Below are positions 54,186-62,244 of a stretch of 64,000 nt of DNA, piece by piece. The DNA is taken from positions 62,001 through 126,000 of the forward strand of contig NZ_JBEPOH010000002.1 of NCBI RefSeq assembly GCF_040546685.1, given 5' to 3'. This DNA is from Variovorax sp. OAS795 (GTDB lineage Bacteria; Pseudomonadota; Gammaproteobacteria; Burkholderiales; Burkholderiaceae_C). Each line of letters begins with the position of its first letter. The first letter of the stretch is position 1. A program made the translations under genes and the position numbers. A model generated the notes under the pieces. It saw only the letters and a program-made list of their open reading frames with translations, did not search any database and was not told where the DNA came from.

Positions 54186-55266
54186 GCGCCAGCGACGCTC
54201 GCGGGATGGCGACAACGTAGTCCAGGTCAAGGACGACGTGAGTGCGCTGTTGGGTGTTCGCCTGTGCAGCCGCGTGAAAGTCGAGCGGCTTGTCGGCACC
54301 GTGGTTTCGCAGGCCGAGCGTGCGGAGCCGGAGTGCTCCGACATCGCTTCGACCAGGAAGCTTCACCTTCTCCAAGACCTGGGTGCGCGCGTACAAGGTG
54401 TCGCCGGCGACCGTGGGTGCGACGTGCGAGCCGCCGTTGATGGCAAGGATGCTCGTCGCGTTCTCCATTCCGTCGTAGCAAAGCGCCCGGCAGATGGAGA
54501 TGACGTGGCCACCATAGACCAGTCGCTTACCAAGGGGCGAGCTTGCCATGTGCAACGCATCGAAGTGGGGCTTCGAGTTGTTCTGGTAGAGCCGCGTTGC
54601 GGACATGTGGTCCGCGTCCTCGATGGTCATTCCCAAGGGATGGACGATGACCTCCCCTGGGCTGTAATCGTCCCACAGGTCATTTGCCCCGGAGAGCTCG
54701 CACCACTCTTCAAGCGCATCGGAGGACTCCAGCCGGCACGCGGAAGTCAGGTCTTCCAGCCGAACGGATACCTGAAGACTTGGAACGTGTGCACCACCCG
54801 CTTTGGCGGCGGGATCGGCCTTGTTGACCATCACCCAACGAACCCAGCTGAGAACGTTGCGTCCAGCCTGGTTGCAACAGGTGGACCGGACGTACACGAG
54901 GCCTGTCTTCCTGTTCGAGTTCTCCTTCAGGCCAATGACCACGCTCTCGCAACGCAATGTGTCACCCGCGAACACGGATTCGGTGAACCGAACCTCGGCA
55001 TAGCCAAGGTTGGCCACTGCGTTCAGCGACACGTCCGGGACCGTCTTCCCGAAGGCGATGTTGAACACAAGCACGTCGTCGAGAGGTCGCCGGTCCAGGC
55101 CCATGAGCTTGGCGGCCGTCGATGCCGAGTGCAGCAGCTGGCGTGCGCCGGTCAACGCGATGTAGACGGAGGCGTCGCCCTCCGTCACCGTGCGCGGTGT
55201 CCCGTGTTGGATGACCTGGCCTAGCTGGAAGTCCTCAAAGTAGTTGCCCCGTCTATCTTTCTGCAT
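54181..55266 (-). CDS. mch: 2-methylfumaryl-CoA (mesaconyl-C1-CoA) hydratase
   Basis: A 361-residue double-hotdog MaoC-type hydratase. GNYFEDFQLGQVIQHGTPRT, TVTEGDASVY and FGKTVPDVSLNAVANLGYAE match, from memory, the mesaconyl-CoA hydratases (Mch) of Rhodobacter and Chloroflexus; the second half contains DDYSPGEVIVH, EDADHMSATRLYQNN and YGGHVISICRAL. The enzyme interconverts (2R,3S)-beta-methylmalyl-CoA and mesaconyl-C1-CoA. Start at 55266 has AGGAG; length equals the family's. It is the last gene of a mct-meh-mch operon, 14 bases after meh. Confidence 0.85.
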   Translation of the reverse strand: MQKDRRGNYFEDFQLGQVIQHGTPRTVTEGDASVYIALTGARQLLHSASTAAKLMGLDRRPLDDVLVFNIAFGKTVPDVSLNAVANLGYAEVRFTESVFAGDTLRCESVVIGLKENSNRKTGLVYVRSTCCNQAGRNVLSWVRWVMVNKADPAAKAGGAHVPSLQVSVRLEDLTSACRLESSDALEEWCELSGANDLWDDYSPGEVIVHPLGMTIEDADHMSATRLYQNNSKPHFDALHMASSPLGKRLVYGGHVISICRALCYDGMENATSILAINGGSHVAPTVAGDTLYARTQVLEKVKLPGRSDVGALRLRTLGLRNHGADKPLDFHAAAQANTQQRTHVVLDLDYVVAIPRASLAR

Positions 55267-55280
55267 AGTCTCCTCGTTGT

Positions 55281-56147
55281 TTACTCGAGCAAGGCGGTGC
55301 CGACGGTCGCCTCGGCGCCGTCGAGGTCTGAAACCCATAGCGCAAGGCTGCCTGGTTCACGCTGATGTCCGCAGACTTGAAAGCTATGCGTATCCATGAT
55401 GGGCTTCTGCGCTTTGAACGTGAACTGGCGAATGCCCGCGTCAGGCAACTCGCGGCGGACCAGGTCGAGCATCAAGGTCGCCAGCAGCGGGCCATGAACA
55501 ACCAGTCCGGCGTAGCCCTCCACCTCGGTGGCGTACGGCCTGTCGTAGTGGATGCGATGGCTGTTGAACGTCAGTGCCGAGTACCTGAAGAGGAGCGGCG
55601 CACTTGGTAGCACCGCGCGAGACCACAATGCCGGTGCTGTCCGCGGCGCAGCCTGGTGTGCGGCCTTGACCGCAACAGGGGCCGCGTCGCGATACACGAT
55701 GTCCTGATCTTCGACGACCGCAAGAATTCCGTCGCAGAAGATCTCGTGGCGGACGTTCACAAAGAACATGGAGCCGCTGCGGCCTTCCTTGGGTTTGATG
55801 TCAGCGACCGTTGAGGTTCGGCGAAGTGCGGCCCCGATGCGCAGGGGGGCGTGGAAGGCCACCTGGCTGCCGGCCCACATGCGACTCGGCTTGGGGATGG
55901 GCGGTAGGAAGCCCCCTTTGTGGGGATGGCCGTCTTGCGAGAGTTCCGACGTGGGCGCACGCGGCAGGAAGTACAGCCAGTGCCAGAGCGGAGGAATGGC
56001 GGCTCCGACGTCGAGCGGCGTGGGGTGGTCGAGCGTCGCGGCCATGGCCCGAACCGGGGCCAGGGTGGCGACGTCGAGGCTCTCCTCGCTGCGACCAATC
56101 CAGCTGTCGTAGTCAATGGGGCTCGCGGCCTCGTGCGCCGTGGTCAC
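55281..56147 (-). CDS. meh: 3-methylfumaryl-CoA (mesaconyl-C4-CoA) hydratase, HTD2/MaoC-like
   Basis: A 288-residue HTD2/FAS1-dehydratase-like protein with an N-terminal half HWLYFLPRAPTSELSQDGHP and the C-terminal hotdog motif FNSHRIHYDRPYATEVEGYAGLVVHGPLLATLML, typical of MaoC-type hydratases. Its place between mct and mch points to mesaconyl-C4-CoA hydratase (Meh), which makes (S)-citramalyl-CoA. An itaconyl-CoA or related hydratase is the main alternative. The start overlaps the mct stop by 4 bases. Confidence 0.8.
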   Translation of the reverse strand: MTTAHEAASPIDYDSWIGRSEESLDVATLAPVRAMAATLDHPTPLDVGAAIPPLWHWLYFLPRAPTSELSQDGHPHKGGFLPPIPKPSRMWAGSQVAFHAPLRIGAALRRTSTVADIKPKEGRSGSMFFVNVRHEIFCDGILAVVEDQDIVYRDAAPVAVKAAHQAAPRTAPALWSRAVLPSAPLLFRYSALTFNSHRIHYDRPYATEVEGYAGLVVHGPLLATLMLDLVRRELPDAGIRQFTFKAQKPIMDTHSFQVCGHQREPGSLALWVSDLDGAEATVGTALLE

Positions 56148-57379
56148 GCTTGGCTTCCAGAAGCATCGGCGCCCGCAACGATGGCTTCATCATGGAGGCG
56201 TCCCACTTCGGCGGCGCTCAATTTCAGGACGTCGAGCAGGACCTCATCGGTGTGTTGTCCCAAAAGGGGGGCAGGAACAACGGGATGGCGGGTCGCTCCG
56301 AAGATGCGGGTTGCGGCGCCGGCCGCAAGGTGGTCGCCGACCCCCTGCGTTGTGACACGGTTGAATACTTCGTTTTGGGTGCTCAGCCGAGGATCCGCGG
56401 CCACGGCTTGTGCAACCGTCTGGTAGGGGCCCCAGCACACGCTGTGGGCGCGCAGCTGAGCGGCTACTTCATCGAATGTGCGAACGGCGCTCCAGGCCTG
56501 GAGGAGGGCCGCGATCGGCTCCCTGGCAGTGAAACGGTCTTCTTCCCTGCCGAAGTCGAAATCCAGCTTTTCCTCGAGGGCCCGGATGGCCGATTCCTGG
56601 CCGCTGGCTGCGACAAGGCTGCGCCACTGGTTCATGGAGATGGCAGCCACGTAGAACCGCTCACCATCGAGGGTGGTCAGGTCCTTGCCGAACGCGCCAT
56701 AGAGGTAGTTGCCCGTCGACCTGCGGCCGGCGCCGAGAAGCTCAACCTCGGCTGTGAGGCCAAGGTTGGCGATGGTTGCGAAAGCGAGGTCCGATAGCGC
56801 AAGGCGAATCTCTGCGCCTTGGCCGGTGGCGCGTCGATTGGCTAACGCAGTGGCAATCGCGAAGGCTGCGTTGTACGCGCAAGCGACATCCCATGCGGGA
56901 AGTACATTGTTTACGGGTTCGCTGGGGTCCCCACTGCCTGTCAACGCGGGGTAACCCACGGCGCAGTTGACCGTGTAGTCGACAGCCGTCGAGCCGTCGG
57001 AGTTTCCTTCGATGGTGCAACTGATGAGGTCGGGCCTCGCCTGGGCCAGGGATGCGTGCGACAACCAGGGTGCCCCCAGGTTGGTGAGCAGAACACCGCC
57101 GTTGCTGCCCTCCTGTGCGATGAGCGCGCGGACGAGCTCACGCCCCTGCGGCTTGCGCACGTCGATTGCGACCGAGCGCTTGTGCTTGTTCAGCCCAGTC
57201 CAATACAGGCTCCTTCCGGCAGGCGAGAGGGGTTGACGGCGGTAGTCGATGCCGCCTCCTGGCACGTCGATGCGGATGACATCGGCCCCGAACTGCGCCA
57301 AGGCCATGCCGGCCAGTGGCGCGGCAATGAATGCCGAACTCTCGACCACGCGGATGCCGCCGAGCAGGTTGTAGTTCAT
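56144..57379 (-). CDS. mct: 2-methylfumaryl-CoA isomerase (mesaconyl-CoA C1-C4 CoA transferase), CaiB/BaiF family
   Basis: A 411-residue class III CoA-transferase. GIRVVESSAFIAAPLAGMALAQ begins the CaiB fold; the catalytic aspartate is Asp164 in PAWDVACAY. GGGIDYRRQP, TGLNKHKRS and GNYLYGAFGKD match, from memory, the intramolecular mesaconyl-CoA transferase of Chloroflexus. It moves CoA from C1 to C4 of mesaconate. The first gene of the operon, 146 bases after a co-directional LysR gene. A normal intermolecular CoA-transferase for mesaconate or itaconate is possible. Confidence 0.83.
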   Translation of the reverse strand: MNYNLLGGIRVVESSAFIAAPLAGMALAQFGADVIRIDVPGGGIDYRRQPLSPAGRSLYWTGLNKHKRSVAIDVRKPQGRELVRALIAQEGSNGGVLLTNLGAPWLSHASLAQARPDLISCTIEGNSDGSTAVDYTVNCAVGYPALTGSGDPSEPVNNVLPAWDVACAYNAAFAIATALANRRATGQGAEIRLALSDLAFATIANLGLTAEVELLGAGRRSTGNYLYGAFGKDLTTLDGERFYVAAISMNQWRSLVAASGQESAIRALEEKLDFDFGREEDRFTAREPIAALLQAWSAVRTFDEVAAQLRAHSVCWGPYQTVAQAVAADPRLSTQNEVFNRVTTQGVGDHLAAGAATRIFGATRHPVVPAPLLGQHTDEVLLDVLKLSAAEVGRLHDEAIVAGADASGSQA

Positions 57380-57473
57380 GTGACTCCTTCGTGTGCATCA
57401 GCCCTTGGCGAACCCTTTCGAGGCTGTGCGGTGCGGAGGAATCTATCGGGCGGTCACTGCAAGCGCAATCGAA

Positions 57474-57499
57474 ATTATCTGAATAACTGTGAAGAATAA
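57474..57499 (-). promoter_or_regulatory. Candidate promoter and activator repeat for mct operon
   Basis: On the minus strand GATAAT (57474-57479) resembles a -10 box about 95 bases before the mct start. Just upstream are two TTATTC copies (57481-57486 and 57494-57499, 13 bases apart), in an AT-rich stretch unlike the surroundings. The -35 is poor, as at activator-dependent promoters. Confidence 0.4.
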
Positions 57500-57525
57500 A
57501 CGCACAGTAGGTCAACGGAGCTGCG

Positions 57526-58461
57526 TCACTCATCGGCCACCACAAGTTCGCGCCCGGTGCCAGGGCGTTCGTCAGCGTCGGGGATGAGTTCTTTTAGCAG
57601 GCGCACGAGCTTCAATGACGCGGGCGACAGCTTGTGGCCCCGCAGAGTGTTGATGCACACCGTGCGCGACAAGGTGGGATTGGTGATGCGCAGCACGTAG
57701 GTGTTGGGGTCGCCGCGAGAGGGAAGGGTCACCTTCGGCAGGATGGCCGCCCCCAGGCCGGCATTCGCCATCGAGATGAGCGTTTGAGCTTGGGAGAACA
57801 CGTATCGGGTGGTGAACCGAAGGTGGCGCTCTTTCATCGCATCTTCCAGCATGCCGCGCAGCGCCGTCGCCTTGCTAAGCATGAGCAGTGGCACGTTGCT
57901 CAGCGTCGCAAGCGAGATGGTCCGCTTTGCCGTCTTGAGGTATCGCCGGGGGACGAGCGCGTAGAACGGGTCTTCCATCACAGGCTCCATCAGGAACTCG
58001 CTCGACTCGATGGAGGGACCGATGCCGAAGTCCACCTCGCGCTTGCGGATGCTTTCAAACTGGGCGCCCGATGTCATTTCGTGCACGGCGACATCAATGC
58101 CGGGGTGTTCGCGCTCGAACGCGGCCAGCACCCGGGCAAGGCGGGTTTCCGCCACAGTCGGAGAGCATGCGAGGACAACCTTGCCGTGCTGGATGTCCGC
58201 GGTCTCGCGGATCTTGCGCAGGCCGATCTCGACCTCGTGGTACGCCCGGTGCGCGCACTCCATCAACTGCTCGCCCTCCGGCGTGAGGTAGACGTTGCGC
58301 GTTGTACGGTGGAACAGCGGGACGCGCAGCTGCTCCTCGAGTAGGCGAATCTGCGCGCTGACGGCGGATGCAGACCGAAACGACTTCTCGGCCGCCGCCC
58401 GAAAACTCCTCTCCTCCGCCACCAGCATGAAGGTCTGCAGTAGCTTGAGGTTGACGTTCAT
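57526..58461 (-). CDS. LysR-type transcriptional regulator of the island
   Basis: A 311-residue LTTR with helix-turn-helix KLLQTFMLVAEERSFRAAAEKSFRSASAVSAQIRLLEEQL. Start taken at 58461 (MNVNLK), the standard LTTR length; an ATG at 58488 adds nine residues and is possible. It is upstream of mct in the same direction and divergent from the CoA-transferase operon; a perfect dyad lies in the gap at 58522-58541. It probably switches on both operons in response to an intermediate such as mesaconate. Confidence 0.9.
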   Translation of the reverse strand: MNVNLKLLQTFMLVAEERSFRAAAEKSFRSASAVSAQIRLLEEQLRVPLFHRTTRNVYLTPEGEQLMECAHRAYHEVEIGLRKIRETADIQHGKVVLACSPTVAETRLARVLAAFEREHPGIDVAVHEMTSGAQFESIRKREVDFGIGPSIESSEFLMEPVMEDPFYALVPRRYLKTAKRTISLATLSNVPLLMLSKATALRGMLEDAMKERHLRFTTRYVFSQAQTLISMANAGLGAAILPKVTLPSRGDPNTYVLRITNPTLSRTVCINTLRGHKLSPASLKLVRLLKELIPDADERPGTGRELVVADE

Positions 58462-58521
58462 GGAGGCTTGTGTGTTCGGCGTCAGCATCGTTGTCTTTCT
58501 TCAGGGCATAGCGGAAGGCGT

Positions 58522-58541
58522 TTCCAGATTGTGCTGGAAAA
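58522..58541. promoter_or_regulatory. Candidate LysR operator of the island
   Basis: TTTCCAG-N6-CTGGAAA is a perfect 7-bp inverted repeat in the 150-177-base gap between the LysR gene and the divergent CoA-transferase gene, about 98 bases before the latter. Size and position fit an LTTR recognition site. Confidence 0.6.
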
Positions 58542-58638
58542 CTTCGGAATTGAACGAATAAATGCGATTGCCCGACGCGAGCTTGCTGCCTAGAGTTCGC
58601 TCCGTCAAAGCAACAAGCGTCAATGGGGACAACCGAAA

Positions 58639-59880
58639 ATGAGCAACAGCGCAAACCAAAGCGGCCAGACGAGCTCGGTACGCGATGAACACACAGGGGC
58701 TATGCAAGGCCTGCGGGTCCTGGACATAGCGACCTTCGTGGCGGCTCCGTTCTGCGGAACCATCCTTGCGGATCTCGGGGCCGAGGTCATCAAGGTCGAA
58801 CAGCCCAATGGTGGTGACTCGCTGCGCAAATTCGGCACCATCACCGAGTGCGGTGACAGCCTTGTCTGGCTCAGCGAAGCACGCAACAAGAAGGCCGTCA
58901 CGCTGGACCTGCGCAAGCCGGAGGGTGTAGCGCTGTTCAAGCAACTGGTCGAGAAGTCCGATGTTGTCTTGGAGAACTTCCGTCCTGGCACCCTTGAGAA
59001 GTGGGGCATCGGTTTCGAAGACCTGCGCAAGCTGAATCCCAAGCTGGTCATGCTGCGCATCAGCGCGTACGGTCAGACCGGCCCGAAGCGCGGAGAACCA
59101 GGTTTCGCACGCATTGCACATGCGTTTGCCGGTCTGTCCTGGCTAGCAGGAGAAGCCGACGGCCCGCCAGTGGTCCCCGGTTCGACCTCCATGGCCGACT
59201 ACATCTCCGGTATGTGGGGTGCCATCGGTGTGATGGCCGCGCTGCGCAACAGCGAGATCACCGGCCGCGGCCAATTCATCGACATCGGCTTGTACGAGTC
59301 CGTGTTTCGGCTCCTGGACGAGGTGGCACCAGCCTTCGCGAAGTACGGCATCGTGCGTGAGCGGATGGGTGCGGACACGGTGAACGTGGTTCCGCACAGC
59401 CACTATCAGACCGCCAGCGGAGAGTGGGTAGCGCTGGCCTGCACGAACGACAAGATGTTCGAACGGCTGGCCGTGGTGATGGACAAGCCCGAGTTGGCGA
59501 ATACGTACCCAACAAGCGTCGTTCGCGTCGAAAACCGCGCGCTCGTCAATTCGCTGGTCGCCGAATGGATGGCGACGTACACGCTCTCCGAGGTCTTGGA
59601 GAGGACGCGTGACGGTGGTGTCCCTTGCGCCCAAATCTATTCCATCAAGGACATCTTCGAAGACGAGCAGTACCGCGCACGCGGCAACCTGCTCCACGTC
59701 TACGACCCGCGCGCTGGCGAGTTGGTGCTCCCGGCGCCGATGCCGCTCCTGTCAGAGACACCACCGCAGTTTCGGCATGCCGGCAGGGCGCTGGGTGCCG
59801 ACAACGCCGAGATTTTTGGGGAGCTGCTCGGTTTGTCGGAGAAGCAACGTTCGGACGCTACCGCCGCGGGCGTCATTTGA
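58639..59880 (+). CDS. CaiB/BaiF CoA-transferase, dicarboxylate type
   Basis: A 413-residue class III CoA-transferase. GLRVLDIATFVAAPFCGTILADLGAEVIKVE starts the fold; the catalytic aspartate is Asp187 in TSMADYISG. GADTVNVVPHSHYQTASGEWVALACTND resembles SmtAB/Sct-like transferases that load CoA from succinyl-CoA onto malate, citramalate or related diacids. It may activate a C5 dicarboxylate such as mesaconate. First gene of the plus-strand operon of the island; ALDH follows after 26 bases. Confidence 0.88.
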   Translation: MSNSANQSGQTSSVRDEHTGAMQGLRVLDIATFVAAPFCGTILADLGAEVIKVEQPNGGDSLRKFGTITECGDSLVWLSEARNKKAVTLDLRKPEGVALFKQLVEKSDVVLENFRPGTLEKWGIGFEDLRKLNPKLVMLRISAYGQTGPKRGEPGFARIAHAFAGLSWLAGEADGPPVVPGSTSMADYISGMWGAIGVMAALRNSEITGRGQFIDIGLYESVFRLLDEVAPAFAKYGIVRERMGADTVNVVPHSHYQTASGEWVALACTNDKMFERLAVVMDKPELANTYPTSVVRVENRALVNSLVAEWMATYTLSEVLERTRDGGVPCAQIYSIKDIFEDEQYRARGNLLHVYDPRAGELVLPAPMPLLSETPPQFRHAGRALGADNAEIFGELLGLSEKQRSDATAAGVI

Positions 59881-59906
59881 AGCGCAATTGCACAAAGGAA
59901 ACTGGA

Positions 59907-61397
59907 ATGAACGCAGAAGAAATCAAGACCTACCGCATGTTCATCAACGGCGAGTGGGTGGACGCTGCCGATGGCGGCGCATTCGACACCTCGGAGCCGT
60001 ACACCCGCAAAGTCTGGGCGCGTATTCCGCGCGCCCGGAAGGCCGATGCAGACCGTGCGGTGCATGCCGCGGCAGCGGCCCTGGACGGACCCTGGGGCAA
60101 GCTGACAGCGAGCGCGCGCGGCCTGTTGATGTTCCGCGTGGCCGACCTGATTGCGCGCGATGCCGAGAAGCTGGTCCGGATCGAAACGCGCGACAACGGC
60201 AAGCTCATCTCGGAGATGCGTGCCCAGGTCGGGTACCTGCCCCAATACTTCCGCTACTTCGGCGGGCTAGCCGACAAGATCGAAGGTGCCGTTTTGCCCA
60301 TCGACAAGGCTGATACCTTCAACTACACAACGCACGAGCCGCTCGGCGTCTGCGTAGCCATCACCGCCTGGAACTCGCCGTTGCTCCTTGCGGTGAACAA
60401 GTTGGCACCGGGCCTGGCTGCAGGCAACACCTTCGTGCTGAAGCCGTCGGAGTTCACCTCCGCATCGGCCCTTGAGCTTGCCGCGCTATTCCATGAAGCA
60501 GGCTTCCCGCCGGGCGTGGTCAACGTGGTCACCGGATTCGGTGGCGAGGTCGGCGCGCCTCTCGTCGAGCATCCGAAGGTTGCCAAGGTGGCGTTCACGG
60601 GCAGCGAGACCGGGGGGCAGCGCATCTATGAAACGGCTGCACGCGACTTCAAGCATGTGACGCTGGAACTGGGCGGCAAGTCGGCCAACATCGTCTTCGA
60701 GGACGCGAACCTGGAAAACGCGGTCAGGGGTGCCATCTCGGGCATCTTCGCCGCGACGGGCCAGACCTGCGTCGCGGGCTCACGCCTGCTGGTCCAGCAG
60801 TCCATCCACGACGAGTTCGTGGAGCGCCTGGTCGACTTCGCCAGGAAGGCGCGCATCGGTGACCCGCAGCTGGACACCACGCAGGTCGGGCCAGTCACGA
60901 CGTCGCCCCAGTACGAGAAGATTCTCGACTACATCAACATCGCCAAAGCCGAAGGTGCGGTTTGCCGCCTGGGCGGCAAGGCGGCCACTGGCCCCGAGGT
61001 TGGTGTCGGCCAGTTCGTCGAGCCCACCATCTTCTCGGGCGTGAGCAACTCCATGCGCATTGCACAGGAGGAGGTGTTCGGCCCGGTTCTGAGCGTCATC
61101 CCGTTCAAGGACGAGGACGAAGCAGTGGCTATCGCCAACGACAGCCTGTATGGCCTGGCCGCGGGCATTTGGACGCAGGACCTGCGCCGCGCCATGGCCA
61201 TGCCGAAGCGGCTGAAAACCGGCATCGTCTGGGTCAACATGTATCGGGCTGTGAGCTACATGTCGCCCTTCGGCGGCTACAAGCGCTCGGGCGTCGGCCG
61301 CGAGAACGGCATGGACGCCGTGCGGGAGTACCTGCAGACCAAGAGCGTCTGGATCAGCACATCGACCGAGACCGCGGACCCCTTCGTCATTCGCTGA
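59907..61397 (+). CDS. Aldehyde dehydrogenase
   Basis: A 496-residue NAD(P)-dependent aldehyde dehydrogenase. Glu254 (TLELGGKSAN) and the catalytic Cys288 (ATGQTCVAG) are present, and PFGGYKRSGVGRENG ends the core. The Shine-Dalgarno is AAAGGAAAC. It differs clearly from the GabD-like copies elsewhere in the window. It probably oxidises the aldehyde made from an alcohol by the SDRs of the same operon, giving the acid for the CoA-transferase. Confidence 0.92.
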   Translation: MNAEEIKTYRMFINGEWVDAADGGAFDTSEPYTRKVWARIPRARKADADRAVHAAAAALDGPWGKLTASARGLLMFRVADLIARDAEKLVRIETRDNGKLISEMRAQVGYLPQYFRYFGGLADKIEGAVLPIDKADTFNYTTHEPLGVCVAITAWNSPLLLAVNKLAPGLAAGNTFVLKPSEFTSASALELAALFHEAGFPPGVVNVVTGFGGEVGAPLVEHPKVAKVAFTGSETGGQRIYETAARDFKHVTLELGGKSANIVFEDANLENAVRGAISGIFAATGQTCVAGSRLLVQQSIHDEFVERLVDFARKARIGDPQLDTTQVGPVTTSPQYEKILDYINIAKAEGAVCRLGGKAATGPEVGVGQFVEPTIFSGVSNSMRIAQEEVFGPVLSVIPFKDEDEAVAIANDSLYGLAAGIWTQDLRRAMAMPKRLKTGIVWVNMYRAVSYMSPFGGYKRSGVGRENGMDAVREYLQTKSVWISTSTETADPFVIR

Positions 61398-61428
61398 GCC
61401 ACCCGCCACCAACTACAGAGACAACGCC

Positions 61429-62217
61429 ATGAGCACTTCCTCTATCCAACCCATCCTGCCCGGCTTTCGTCTGAACGGCCGGCGCGCTCTCGTGACCGGC
61501 GCGGGTGCTGGCATCGGTGCCGCAATCGCCGCGGCACTGGCGGAGGCCGGCGCTGAAGTCGTGATGATGTCGCTGCGCGAAGACGAACTGAACGACACCG
61601 CTGGCCTCATCCGAAGCGCCGGCGGCTGCGTTACGACCTGCGCCTGCGACGTCACCGACTCGGCGATGGTCCGTCGCCTCATCGGCGGCCTGCCGAACCT
61701 GGACATCATCGTCAACAACGCAGGCACCAACATTCCCGAGCCGTTCCTCGAGGTCAGCGACAAGAACCTGGACTTCATGAGCAACCTGAATGTGCGCGCT
61801 GCGTTCGTCGTTGCCCAGGCCTCAGTTCGCAAGATGCTGGAGGACACCGAGCGGGCGACGAAGGGAGGTGTTGTCATCAACATCACGTCGCAGATGGGCC
61901 ACGTGGGCTCGCCAGGCCGCACCGTGTACTGCATGAACAAGCACGCGACGGAAGGCCTTACCAAGGCCATGGCGGTCGAACTGGCCCCGCAGAACATCCG
62001 CGTGAACAGTGTGGGGCCGACTTTCGTGGACACCCCTCTGGTGCGCAGCATTGTCGATACCGAGGAGAAGAGGCAGTTCCTCTTCTCGAAGATTCCGATG
62101 GGCCGCCTTGCCACTGTCCAAGACATCGCCGCTGCGGTTCTGTACCTCGCTTCGCCTGCAGCGGCCATGGTGACCGGCGCCGCGCTGCTGGTCGATGGCG
62201 GCTGGACCGCCCAGTAA
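61429..62217 (+). CDS. Short-chain dehydrogenase/reductase
   Basis: A 262-residue classical SDR. The cofactor motif TGAGAGIG is near residue 23, NNAG near 93, the catalytic Ser is in NITSQMG and the YxxxK pair in VYCMNKHA; PTFVDTPLV follows. Probably an NAD-dependent alcohol dehydrogenase in the island pathway. 31 bases after the ALDH. Confidence 0.9.
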   Translation: MSTSSIQPILPGFRLNGRRALVTGAGAGIGAAIAAALAEAGAEVVMMSLREDELNDTAGLIRSAGGCVTTCACDVTDSAMVRRLIGGLPNLDIIVNNAGTNIPEPFLEVSDKNLDFMSNLNVRAAFVVAQASVRKMLEDTERATKGGVVINITSQMGHVGSPGRTVYCMNKHATEGLTKAMAVELAPQNIRVNSVGPTFVDTPLVRSIVDTEEKRQFLFSKIPMGRLATVQDIAAAVLYLASPAAAMVTGAALLVDGGWTAQ

Positions 62218-62244
62218 CCCCCTTTTGCATTGATTGGAGAGAAC

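Noticed and set aside
53946..54344. A complete TonB-like gene starting at 54344
   Set aside because: The part upstream of 54185 is the antisense/shifted shadow of mch and has no membrane anchor or proline spacer; only the C-terminal domain is real.
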